Source of the DNA: JAXMDS01 sp043777815
GTDB taxonomy: Bacteria > Pseudomonadota > Alphaproteobacteria > Rickettsiales > Rickettsiaceae
Assembly (NCBI GenBank): GCA_043777815.1
Contig: JAYWHH010000009.1
Coordinates: 62,001 to 126,000 of the forward strand
Length of the DNA stretch: 64,000 nt
Direction: 5' to 3'
Each line of letters begins with the position of its first letter. Within the stretch, counting starts at the first letter, position 1. The notes under the pieces are model-generated. The model did no database searches. It worked only from the letters and a program-made list of their open reading frames with translations, and was not told where the DNA came from. Shown in pieces: positions 56,184-64,000 of this stretch. The position numbers and the translations under genes were made by a program.

Positions 56184-57197
56184 TTAGTTGCCTGTGTTTA
56201 CAGGTGAAACTAAAGAAAACTTGGACTCTTTTTTGATTTTTTCGACTATTTGTTGATTGATTTTATTTTGTACTTTTTGTTTCAATTGACCAATCATTTT
56301 GTCTTTAGATGGTAATTTTATATCGGATGATTTATTCATTTGAACTATCATGTAAACGTCTCCATATTTAACCAAATCAAACCCTCCATTCTTTAATGTT
56401 GCAAATTGAGCAATGATATCTTTAGAAAATCTAAAATTGCCGTAATGAGCATTGGCACCTTTGATTTTGAAATCTGCTTCTTTGCCAGGGCCTTTACCGA
56501 TAATTTGTTTTAACAATGCTGATGCGGTACTTTTACTAGACTTTAGATTTTTTAATGCAATTTCACCCTCTTCTTTATTTTTTACTGGAATATATGTTAT
56601 ATCGTATTGCTTTTCACCCTTAGTTTGTATTTCTAAATCGTCATAAGATTTATTGACTAAATTATCCATTCCACCGGCGGCTTTTAACTCAGATTCTATT
56701 TCTTTTTCCATCATTATTTTTAATAAAGCTTGTTCTTTTAGAGCCTTGACTGCCTTAATATATTCTTCAGATTTATCATAATTCATATGTTTTGCATAAT
56801 CCTTAAACAATAAATTATTTGTAACTATCTCTTTAAGTATATTTTGCTCTGATTCAGATAACTCGTCAAAAGTTTTACCCTCTCTCATTTCTTCTGGTAT
56901 TAACTCCATATATGTAGCTCTTATTTTATCTAAATCTACTGTTACTTCTTTATTCCCATCTCCTAAGATGTACTTAGCTAAAATCTCATTTTTTCTTATT
57001 TCAGCTTTTACTGAACTTAGTTTGTTGTCAGAGGCAGCTGCAGGCTTGCCTGTATCAACTGCAGGTTTGGTATTTGTTACTTCAATTGCAGTTGTGGTAT
57101 TTTTTTGATCAACTGTTGTGCCAGCAAAAACTAAATTCGCTACACAGCTAGATAATAAAATTGATGAAAGAATAGAAATTTTTCTTAAATTGCCCAT
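56184..57197 (-). CDS. Periplasmic parvulin-like peptidyl-prolyl isomerase/chaperone
   Basis: 337 residues with a signal peptide (ISILSSILLSSCVANLVFAG). A helical SurA/PrsA-like N-domain (FDELSESEQNILKEIVTNNL, YIKAVKALKEQALLKIMMEK) follows. A parvulin-like domain comes next (KQYDITYIPVKNKEEGEIAL, AHYGNFRFSKDIIAQFATLK, VKYGDVYMIVQM), then a C-terminal helix. It likely helps newly exported proteins fold. Lies between secG and secA, divergent from secA. Confidence 0.82.
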   Translation of the reverse strand: MGNLRKISILSSILLSSCVANLVFAGTTVDQKNTTTAIEVTNTKPAVDTGKPAAASDNKLSSVKAEIRKNEILAKYILGDGNKEVTVDLDKIRATYMELIPEEMREGKTFDELSESEQNILKEIVTNNLLFKDYAKHMNYDKSEEYIKAVKALKEQALLKIMMEKEIESELKAAGGMDNLVNKSYDDLEIQTKGEKQYDITYIPVKNKEEGEIALKNLKSSKSTASALLKQIIGKGPGKEADFKIKGANAHYGNFRFSKDIIAQFATLKNGGFDLVKYGDVYMIVQMNKSSDIKLPSKDKMIGQLKQKVQNKINQQIVEKIKKESKFSLVSPVNTGN

Positions 57198-57601
57198 TGC
57201 TAATATATAAAATATTCAACATCAAGTATATACAACAATAAAGTACTAGTCAATACTTTAAGGCGTTAGTCAGACTTATAAAAATATGCTTTCTTAAAAT
57301 TGTTGAAATTTAAACTCTATTTTTTAATAGTGTCATCTTTAAATAGCAATCTATACAATATTAAATGTTATTATAATTTTCTTATATTTAAATTTATTAT
57401 TTTTATAATATCACAAACAATTGTTTGAACTTATATTTCATAAGTAAAAATTATGATATTTTTTATTATAACTATAATAAGTTGACTTTTTATTGAAACA
57501 GATAAATCAAAACTAAAACCTTTAAATGATTTTAAATTTACAAGTATCCCAAAATATGATATAATCCGGTCATTAATTTCAGTTGCACGGACACATTTCA
57601 A
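57198..57601. other. Divergent promoter region between the parvulin-like gene and secA
   Basis: 404 very AT-rich bases with the secA promoter near its right end. No repeats or genes are seen. Confidence 0.6.
57537..57565 (+). promoter_or_regulatory. Sigma-70-type promoter for secA
   Basis: TTTACA (57537-57542), spacer of exactly 17 bases, TATAAT (57560-57565), 36 bases before the ATG. The best promoter match in the window. Confidence 0.75.
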
Positions 57602-60600
57602 ATGCTTAAGTACATATTTAAAGCTCTTTTCGGCACCAATAATGACAGGATTATCAAAAAGTTAAAAAAAGAAGTTGAGAAAATTAATAATCTTGAAGAT
57701 GTAATTGTCGAATGTTCCGATATGGAACTTCAATCTAAAACTGAATTTTTTAGACACAGTATATCCCAAGGCACAAGTTTAGACGATATTTTGCACGAAG
57801 CTTTTGCCGTTGTAAGAGAAGCTTCTAGGCGTTTATTAAAAATGCGTCATTTTGACGTGCAAATTATGGCTGGAATCATACTTCACAGAGGAATGATATC
57901 TGAAATGAAAACTGGCGAAGGAAAAACTTTAGCTTCTGCTTTGCCTATGTACTTAAATGGCTTGAAATCTTCTGTTCATGTCGTTACTGCAAATGAATAT
58001 TTAGCAAAACGTGATGCTGAAATGATGAAAAAACTCATGGATTTCTTGAATTTATCTGTTGGAGTTATATATAATGGCATGGAGCAAGAGGAAAGATTAT
58101 GCGCCTATAGATGCGATATAGTTTATGGCACTAGTAGTGAATTTGGATTTGATTATTTGAAAGATAATATGAGATATGAAGAGCAAAGAATTCAGCTGGA
58201 ATTGAATTATGTTTTAATAGATGAAGCAGATTCTGTTTTAATAGATGAAGCAAGAACTCCTTTGGTAATTTCTGGCCCTGCCAAATATACACAAAATATG
58301 TATGCGGTTGTGGATACATTCGTTTCACAACTGAAGCCTAATCACTTTGAAATAGAAGAAAATAATCGAAATATCTTTTTAACAGATGAAGGTATAGAAT
58401 ATGCTGAACAATATCTTATAGCAAGACAAATTATTCAAAATCAAGAAAAAGGAATATATGATGCTTCAAATATTTCACTTCTTCACCTAATAAATCAAAG
58501 CTTGAGAGCATATTTTCTTTTTAAAAAAGATGTTGAATATGTTGTCAGAGACAATATGGTTTGCATAGTAGACTCTTTAACGGGACGTATTATGGATGGT
58601 AGAAGATATTCTGACGGCCTACATCAAGCAATTGAGCAAAAAGAAAGAGTAAAAGTTAGGGAAGAAAATAAAACTCTTGCCAGTATTACTATACAAAATT
58701 ACTTTAAAATGTATCATAAAATTGCTGGTATGACTGGAACGGCCATGACTGAAGCTGCAGAATTAAAAGATATTTATGATTTAGATGTTGTGGCAATTCC
58801 TACTAATAACAAAATAGCTCGTATTGATCAGGATGATAAGATATATGGAACATTAATTGATAAACATAAGGCAATTCTAGAAATGATCTCTGAGAATCAC
58901 AAGTTAGGTAGACCTATTTTGATAGGAACCGCCAGCATAGCTAGTTCAGAAGAATTTTCGAATATTTTATCAGAGTATAATATTCCACATAATGTTTTAA
59001 ATGCAAAAAATCATGAAATGGAGGCTTATATAATAGCAGAAGCTGGTAGATATGGAGCCGTAACCATTGCTACCAACATGGCTGGTAGAGGAACCGATAT
59101 AATTTTAGGCGGAACACCTATTACTCATCTAATTTCAGACTTAAAAGAAAATGAAGAAATTAATTCTGATATAGATTCTAAAGACTGTACTTCAGAAGCT
59201 ATAGATCAAAATAACGACAAACAAAGAGTAATAGATGCGGGTGGATTATTAGTAATAGGAACTGAAAGGCATGAAAGTAGACGTATTGATAATCAATTAA
59301 GAGGCAGGGGTGGCAGACAGGGCGATCCAGGCACTAGCGTATTTTATTTATCTTTGGAAGATAATTTAATGAAAATGTTAATTAATGAAAGCACCGCAAA
59401 GATGTTAAAAAATCTTGGATTGAAAGATGGCGAAGCTATTCATCACCCTTTCATTACGCGAGGAATTAGTAAGACTCAACAAAAAATTGAGACTATGAAC
59501 TATGAATCAAGAAAGAATCTAATCAAATTTGATAACGTAATTAACCGTCAACGTAAAATAATATACGAATATAGAGATAGGGTATTGTTAACAAGAGAAG
59601 ATCTATATGACATAGTAACTCAAATAACGGAAAGTTGGCTTAAAAAACAGGTACAAACTTTTATTCCTAAAGATTCTTTCAAGGAAGATTGGCACTTATC
59701 TAAATTGAGCAAACATCTAGACTTGATATTAAATTATCAATTAAATACAGATAAGATACAAAAAGAAGATATAACAGTTCAAGAATTAGAATATGGATTG
59801 CTTAATCATATAAATACATTTTTGGCAAATAGAATTTTTGATCTCAAGTTATTAAATGAAGTTGAATTCAAATTTAAAGATGAGCCTAAAGAAAATAATC
59901 TTGATAATATTTATCAGAATGATCGCGATTTAATACAAAAAGCAATAAGCGTAAGCTCTTATACAATTAAAGCTACTTTGTTAAGATGTCTTGATACAAC
60001 ATGGCAAGATCATATTAACGCTTTAGATAGCCTTAAACAAAACATGTATATGCGTTCATATGGTCAAAAAGATCCTTTTATTGAATATAATAGAGAAACT
60101 TTTGAAATGTTTGAAAAAACTCTCGATAGGGCCGAAGAAATATTTTTGGCAAATTATTCGCGTCTTAATTTAGCTGACAAAGTTTTTCAGGATTTAGATA
60201 TGAATTATTTAGAAAATAATGATGCAAATGAGCTTGATATAATTCATCAAAGTGGTACTTTGGCATATGATACAAGCGAGCACGTTGGGCAAGAGACCAA
60301 TGTTTCTTCATCTGATAATATTTTAAAAGATAAAAAGCTGCCCAATAATCAACAAGATGGGATATTTAATAATCCTTTTTATAAAGATATAAATAGTAAT
60401 TTAGAGGCAACTCATAACATTAATAATGATGGCCCTATAGACACAGCAAGACGATTTAATTTTCAACTCGGCAGTGTACCAATAAAACAAATCAAATATC
60501 CAAAATTCAACCAATTTAAGTCTAATATAACAAATAATAAAGATTCTTTTCAAGCTCAAGATAAACCTCATTTAGATAATGATTTACAGGCTTCTAATGA

Positions 60601-62059
60601 TCAAGATAAACTTCACTTAGAGGTTTCTAATGACCAAGATAAACTTAATGATTTACAGGCTTCTAATGATCAAGATAAACTTCACTTAGAGGTTTATAAT
60701 GACCAAGATAAACTTAACTTAGATAATAATTTACAGGCTTCTTTAGATAACGATTTACAGGCTTCTAAAGTAAGTGAATTGCAATTTAAAAATGATCAAC
60801 CTGATTTAATCAGTCAACTAAATGAAAAAATTACAAAAAAGTCTAAGAAAAAATTAACAAGTAAAAAAAGTTCAGAAGAGTCAAGTGAAAATATAGATGT
60901 ATCATCAGGAGCGTCAAGTGAAAATATAGATCTATCATCAGGAGCGTCAAGTGAAAATATAGATCTATCATCAGGAGCGTCAAGTGAAAATATAGATGTA
61001 TCATCAGGAGCGTCAAGTGAAAATATAGATGTAGCATCAGGAGCGTCAAGTGAAAATATAGATCTATCATCAGGAGCGTCAAGTGAAAATATAGATCTAT
61101 CAAATGATAATTTAAGTCCAAGCTTAAAAGATGGGTCTAATCCAGCACCAAAACCTTCTTCAAAAAAATCACAAAAGTCAGAAGCAACTAAAGCCCTAGA
61201 GCTCAAAACAAAATCTACAGGGTCACAAAAAAATGAAACTTTAGAATCATGGTCAGAAGTAACTAAGATTCTAGAGCCTGAAACAGAATCTGCTCTTGAA
61301 AAAACCAATAATAAAATAGAAAAAAAGTCACGAAAGTCTACGAAAAGCTCAAAGGTTCAAGATGTTAAAAATAATTTTTTAGATGTAATTACTACAGGTG
61401 ATGATTTTGTAGAAGTTAATTCAAATAATAGCCTGACGTCCATGCCTGATGAGATTGATGTAACTAGTACAGGTGATGATTTTGTAGAAGTTAATTCAAA
61501 TAATATCCTGACGTCCATGCCTAATGATATTAAGGACTATATTGATCCTGCTGTTAAAAAAGATGCGCAAATTAAAACTGGCAAAAAAAACTCTAAAGCT
61601 CTTGATAAGATATTATCCAAACAACAAACCTCTAACTTAGATAAATCAGAAACGGGCACTGTCAACGCACTTCAGGTCACTTCAGATAAATCAGAAGCGA
61701 ACACTGGCAACGCATTTCAGGTTACTTCAGATAAATCAGAAGCGAACACTGGCAACGCATTTCAGGTCACTTCAGATAAATCAAAAACGGACAGTTGCAA
61801 CGCACTTCAGGTCACTTCAAGTGAACTTGAGCCTCAAGACACACCAAATGCTAATCAAATCAGAAGAAGGAATGATCCATGTTTTTGTGGATCTAACAAG
61901 CGCTACAAGCATTGTCACGGTCAAGAAAATGATGTGAGGAATGACAAGGCTGGATTTAGTAATAACAAACCTAAAGATTTGGATAGGCAAGGCAGAAATG
62001 AGTTGTGCTTATGTGGATCTGGCAAACGCTACAAGCATTGTCATGGAAAAGATTTTTAG
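57602..62059 (+). CDS. secA: Preprotein translocase ATPase SecA with an oversized repeat tail and two SEC-C motifs
   Basis: Motor ATPase of the Sec pathway. 1485 residues against about 850-950 usually. The core (residues 1 to about 875) is complete: Walker A TGEGKT (about 100), LIDEADSVLIDEARTPL (about 200), GTDIILGGTP and RGRGGRQGDPG. From about 880 to 1420 comes a Ser/Asp/Asn/Lys-rich linker made largely of tandem repeats: 11-residue ASSENIDxSSG seven times, SDKSEANTGNAFQVT-type four times, GDDFVEVNSNN twice and SNDQDKL units. The end holds two zinc-binding SEC-C motifs, NDPCFCGSNKRYKHCHG and NELCLCGSGKRYKHCHG, instead of one. Confidence 0.96.
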   Translation: MLKYIFKALFGTNNDRIIKKLKKEVEKINNLEDVIVECSDMELQSKTEFFRHSISQGTSLDDILHEAFAVVREASRRLLKMRHFDVQIMAGIILHRGMISEMKTGEGKTLASALPMYLNGLKSSVHVVTANEYLAKRDAEMMKKLMDFLNLSVGVIYNGMEQEERLCAYRCDIVYGTSSEFGFDYLKDNMRYEEQRIQLELNYVLIDEADSVLIDEARTPLVISGPAKYTQNMYAVVDTFVSQLKPNHFEIEENNRNIFLTDEGIEYAEQYLIARQIIQNQEKGIYDASNISLLHLINQSLRAYFLFKKDVEYVVRDNMVCIVDSLTGRIMDGRRYSDGLHQAIEQKERVKVREENKTLASITIQNYFKMYHKIAGMTGTAMTEAAELKDIYDLDVVAIPTNNKIARIDQDDKIYGTLIDKHKAILEMISENHKLGRPILIGTASIASSEEFSNILSEYNIPHNVLNAKNHEMEAYIIAEAGRYGAVTIATNMAGRGTDIILGGTPITHLISDLKENEEINSDIDSKDCTSEAIDQNNDKQRVIDAGGLLVIGTERHESRRIDNQLRGRGGRQGDPGTSVFYLSLEDNLMKMLINESTAKMLKNLGLKDGEAIHHPFITRGISKTQQKIETMNYESRKNLIKFDNVINRQRKIIYEYRDRVLLTREDLYDIVTQITESWLKKQVQTFIPKDSFKEDWHLSKLSKHLDLILNYQLNTDKIQKEDITVQELEYGLLNHINTFLANRIFDLKLLNEVEFKFKDEPKENNLDNIYQNDRDLIQKAISVSSYTIKATLLRCLDTTWQDHINALDSLKQNMYMRSYGQKDPFIEYNRETFEMFEKTLDRAEEIFLANYSRLNLADKVFQDLDMNYLENNDANELDIIHQSGTLAYDTSEHVGQETNVSSSDNILKDKKLPNNQQDGIFNNPFYKDINSNLEATHNINNDGPIDTARRFNFQLGSVPIKQIKYPKFNQFKSNITNNKDSFQAQDKPHLDNDLQASNDQDKLHLEVSNDQDKLNDLQASNDQDKLHLEVYNDQDKLNLDNNLQASLDNDLQASKVSELQFKNDQPDLISQLNEKITKKSKKKLTSKKSSEESSENIDVSSGASSENIDLSSGASSENIDLSSGASSENIDVSSGASSENIDVASGASSENIDLSSGASSENIDLSNDNLSPSLKDGSNPAPKPSSKKSQKSEATKALELKTKSTGSQKNETLESWSEVTKILEPETESALEKTNNKIEKKSRKSTKSSKVQDVKNNFLDVITTGDDFVEVNSNNSLTSMPDEIDVTSTGDDFVEVNSNNILTSMPNDIKDYIDPAVKKDAQIKTGKKNSKALDKILSKQQTSNLDKSETGTVNALQVTSDKSEANTGNAFQVTSDKSEANTGNAFQVTSDKSKTDSCNALQVTSSELEPQDTPNANQIRRRNDPCFCGSNKRYKHCHGQENDVRNDKAGFSNNKPKDLDRQGRNELCLCGSGKRYKHCHGKDF
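60560..60775 (+). repeat. secA linker repeat 1 (NDQDKL units)
   Basis: Repeated coding phrases NDLQASNDQDKLHLEV and NDQDKLN, two to four copies in mixed order. Confidence 0.8.
60881..61111 (+). repeat. secA linker repeat 2: 33-bp unit, seven copies
   Basis: Perfectly phased 33-bp units beginning tcaagtgaaaatatagat. Only one or two positions vary (gatgta/gatcta, tcatca/gcatca). Confidence 0.95.
61393..61530 (+). repeat. secA linker repeat 3: GDDFVEVNSNN duplication
   Basis: Two copies of a unit of about 78 bp encoding TGDDFVEVNSNNxLTSMP. Confidence 0.85.
61635..61816 (+). repeat. secA linker repeat 4: 45-bp unit, four copies
   Basis: 15-codon units of the form SDKSEANTGNAFQVT; the middle two are almost identical. 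Confidence 0.92.
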
Positions 62060-62766
62060 ATACTGTTTTAGTTTTATTACTTTCACGAGAAAGATTTTTA
62101 GTTAGTAGAAATTGTTCTGTCAAAGAGATTTTGATTCCTGGGTATAGTCTTCAAAAAAAAATATCTGAAGCTGTATTAGGTTTCAAAAGTTGTATTACGT
62201 TTCAAAAAACAAATGTATATGATGAGAGTATATAAAAAGAAATCTAGATAAACTTAACTACTTATCTGAAGCTGTATTAGGTTTCAAAAAACAAATGTAT
62301 GTGATAAAAAAGCAGTCTAGATAAACTTAACTACTTATCTGAAGCTGTATTAGGTTTCAAAAGCTGTATTGGGTTTCAAACAACAAATGTATATGATGAG
62401 AGTATATAAAAAGCAATCTAGATAGACTTATCTACTTTAATATGCATCAAGTAGTAGTACATTGTTGATACGCAATAGACTTATTTGATATGTTTTAATG
62501 AATAAATTCTGGTACTCAATAGAAGAATTAATTCTATTTTTGCTACAAGCCAAAGTCTTTTGACTCTTAACATTTATGCTAAATTTTGCTTAATTTTTTA
62601 TTTACTATCAAGATTCATATCAATTTAACTTGAATGTTGTATGAAATTTTAGGTTATTTATTGTATGAAGCTTATACGATATATAACGTAAATATAAATT
62701 TTTTAATAAGACAAAAGAAAATATATCCGCTATACAACAAACAAGTTTTTTTGTTTAATTTAAGAA
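62060..62766. other. 707-base convergent gap between secA and greA
   Basis: The first half holds a three-copy repeat (62163-62430). The rest is AT-rich with no trusted coding frame; small open frames here look accidental. Confidence 0.6.
62163..62430. repeat. Irregular tandem repeat downstream of secA
   Basis: atctgaagctgtattaggtt starts at 62163, 62264 and 62337 (periods 101 and 73). Associated phrases caaatgtatatgatgagagt and ctagataaacttaactactt are also repeated, with internal deletions. Confidence 0.85.
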
Positions 62767-63258
62767 TTAAACTTCTGCTTTATGTTCTATTTTTAAGATC
62801 ATATATTTTTTACCACTATTTTCAATTTCTATTATATCATCTTGAATAAAACCTATCATAGCTTTGGCTAGAGGTGAGGATATTGAAATGAGATTTTGAT
62901 TTATATTGGCTTCGTAATCTCCAACAAGCGTATATGCAATAATATTATTATTATTTACATTTTTTAAGGTTACTCTAGCGCCAAAACTTACTGAAAGTTC
63001 TGGATTATCAGATGAAGATTCTGGTCTATGACGTATTATTTCTGCCTTAGATTGTAAATGCTCCATATCTTTAATTCTTCCTTCTATAAAGGATTGTTTT
63101 TCCTTAGCTGTGCTATAATCAGCATTTTCAGACAGGTCTCCAAAATCTCTTGCTACCTGTATACTCTTGATAATATTAGGCCTTTCGACATTTTTAAGAT
63201 AATCTATCTCTTTCTCTAGTTTGGCGTAGCCTTTGGGTGTTATGGGAATGCGTTCCAT
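62767..63258 (-). CDS. greA: Transcription elongation factor GreA
   Basis: 163 residues. MERIPITPKGYAKLEKEIDY and DFGDLSENADYSTAKEKQ (with the acidic tip of the coiled coil) are diagnostic; the C-terminal domain has SPLAKAMIGF. Rescues backtracked RNA polymerase. Divergent from the kinase-like gene. Confidence 0.97.
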   Translation of the reverse strand: MERIPITPKGYAKLEKEIDYLKNVERPNIIKSIQVARDFGDLSENADYSTAKEKQSFIEGRIKDMEHLQSKAEIIRHRPESSSDNPELSVSFGARVTLKNVNNNNIIAYTLVGDYEANINQNLISISSPLAKAMIGFIQDDIIEIENSGKKYMILKIEHKAEV

Positions 63259-63323
63259 ATTTTTATATTAAATTAGGATTAATATATAATTATGTCTATT
63301 ATACTCCGAATGTTGTGAATCTG

Positions 63324-63944
63324 ATGTGTGACTCCATAGAAATCAAAAGAAAATTCTTTCATACACTTAGTATAGTCATAATGATACCCTATTGTTATTT
63401 AAACTCCAAACAATATTATTACTTGTTGATTTTCTTGAGTGTTGCAATATGTCTCCTAGATGTTATGAGAACACTCAATCCTAGGTTTAGATATTTATGT
63501 CATAATGTCTTTGATGATGTATTGCGAGAGTCAGAAAAAAAGCAGGCTTTTTCTGGAATATCTTATATGATATTAGGTTTTCTTTTTTCTTATATCATTT
63601 CGGGACATAGCTCTCTATATATTACAAGTTGTTTGATTTTGATTTTTGCTGATCCCTTATCAGGCTTAGTAGGTTCAGTTTTAAGGACAAAAGGCTGGCG
63701 AATGTTATGTTTTTTTATAGCAGCCTGTATAATAAGTTTTAATATAAATGGTTATGAGTTTTATTTTTATAAAAATCAAATATTTGGTCAATACTCAAAT
63801 ATTACAGGTTTGTTGATCGCTTCTGGCATCACCACTTTGGCTGAAGGATATAATAGAACTCTCAGAGTAAATGATAATTTTTCTATACCTGTGGTATATT
63901 CTATTACAATTAAAATTTGGAATTATCTGCTACTGCAGTTCTAA
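63324..63944 (+). CDS. Polyprenol/dolichol-kinase-like or CDP-archaeol-synthase-like membrane protein
   Basis: About 206 residues from the ATG at 63324 (MCDSIEIKRKFFHTLSIVIM). An upstream start at 63237 would overlap greA and add unmatched residues. Six or so membrane helices. The opening EIKRKFFH, SGISYMILGFLFSY and LIFADPLSGLVGSVL match by pattern the dolichol-kinase/phosphatidate-cytidylyltransferase-like group (RKxxH, GTxxxGxxxS, ADPxAxxxG). The substrate is unknown. Confidence 0.6.
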   Translation: MCDSIEIKRKFFHTLSIVIMIPYCYLNSKQYYYLLIFLSVAICLLDVMRTLNPRFRYLCHNVFDDVLRESEKKQAFSGISYMILGFLFSYIISGHSSLYITSCLILIFADPLSGLVGSVLRTKGWRMLCFFIAACIISFNINGYEFYFYKNQIFGQYSNITGLLIASGITTLAEGYNRTLRVNDNFSIPVVYSITIKIWNYLLLQF

Positions 63945-64000
63945 AAAAATTCAATAAAAAAAATTCAATTAAGATAGTTTTAAATCTAAAAAAATAATCT

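Noticed and set aside
60814..61308. Long open frames on the minus strand opposite the secA repeats
   Set aside because: A 33-bp unit with no stop in another frame gives a long open frame by simple repetition; the sense frame is the conserved secA.
62753..62775. Terminator hairpin at the end of greA
   Set aside because: A palindrome (GTTTAAT...ATTAAAC) exists but overlaps the stop codon and is followed by A rather than T on the greA strand.

Overview
The window is AT-rich (about 30% GC or less, judged by eye). It looks like a piece of the chromosome of a host-associated alphaproteobacterium, most likely of the order Rickettsiales or close to it. The basis is the gene mix: CcmF, CoxB and CtaG of the cytochrome c and aa3 branch, an adrenodoxin-type ISC ferredoxin, CarD, MHS and AGCS solute carriers, parvulin-like chaperones, two large AsmA-like proteins, and several Asn/Lys/Ser-rich proteins of the kind found in intracellular symbionts. 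A few peptidoglycan genes (alr, ddl, ldcA) are present. No species call can be made from the sequence alone.

Layout. 1-5.7 kb: the 3' part of ccmF, ruvX, an orphan NuoN/MrpD-like membrane protein, fdx, yebC and a small ParB-end-like protein. 6-10.7 kb: alr with a CPA2 antiporter, then carD-queD. 11-18.1 kb: a 1147-aa AsmA-like protein, ctaG and coxB facing each other, a SurA_N protein and trhO. 18.5-26.8 kb: two small unknown proteins, an alanine/glycine symporter, rplF, a 907-aa repeat protein and ddl. 27.4-31.6 kb: rpsE-dciA, a repeat-filled gap, dnaX and yraN. 32-37.9 kb: a tRNA, three unknown Ser/Asn/Lys-rich proteins, ldcA-queA and rplV. 38-44.2 kb: rplA, a TPR protein, an unknown 463-aa protein and prfB with its programmed frameshift. 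44.5-50.6 kb: tRNA-Gly, truA, a C-terminal processing protease, an MHS transporter, folD and tRNA-Val. 51-64 kb: rpmF, a second AsmA-like protein, rpmE, rpmI, secG, a parvulin-like protein, a 1485-aa secA, greA and a polyprenol/dolichol-kinase-like membrane protein.

How the genes fit together. secG, the periplasmic parvulin and secA form a protein-export neighbourhood. The two AsmA-like proteins and the SurA_N protein point to envelope upkeep. The AGCS symporter, Alr, Ddl and LdcA cover alanine uptake, D-Ala synthesis, D-Ala-D-Ala ligation and tetrapeptide trimming. QueD and QueA belong to queuosine synthesis. CcmF, CoxB and CtaG serve cytochrome maturation.

Two genome-wide habits stand out. 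First, short tandem duplications are everywhere: in frame inside housekeeping enzymes (ccmF, alr, queA, dnaX, secA; probably related insertions in truA and queD), and between genes, where gene ends have been copied (a 157-bp unit after the ParB-like gene, the 5' end of secG, the 3' ends of an asmA-like gene and of a 90-aa gene). Second, ribosomal protein genes that usually share operons (L6, S5, L22, L1, L32, L35) are scattered as single genes. The best candidates for something undescribed are the roughly 540-residue repeat tail of SecA with two SEC-C zinc motifs, the three-gene cluster with shared leader DNA and basic C-termini, and the ParB-end protein.
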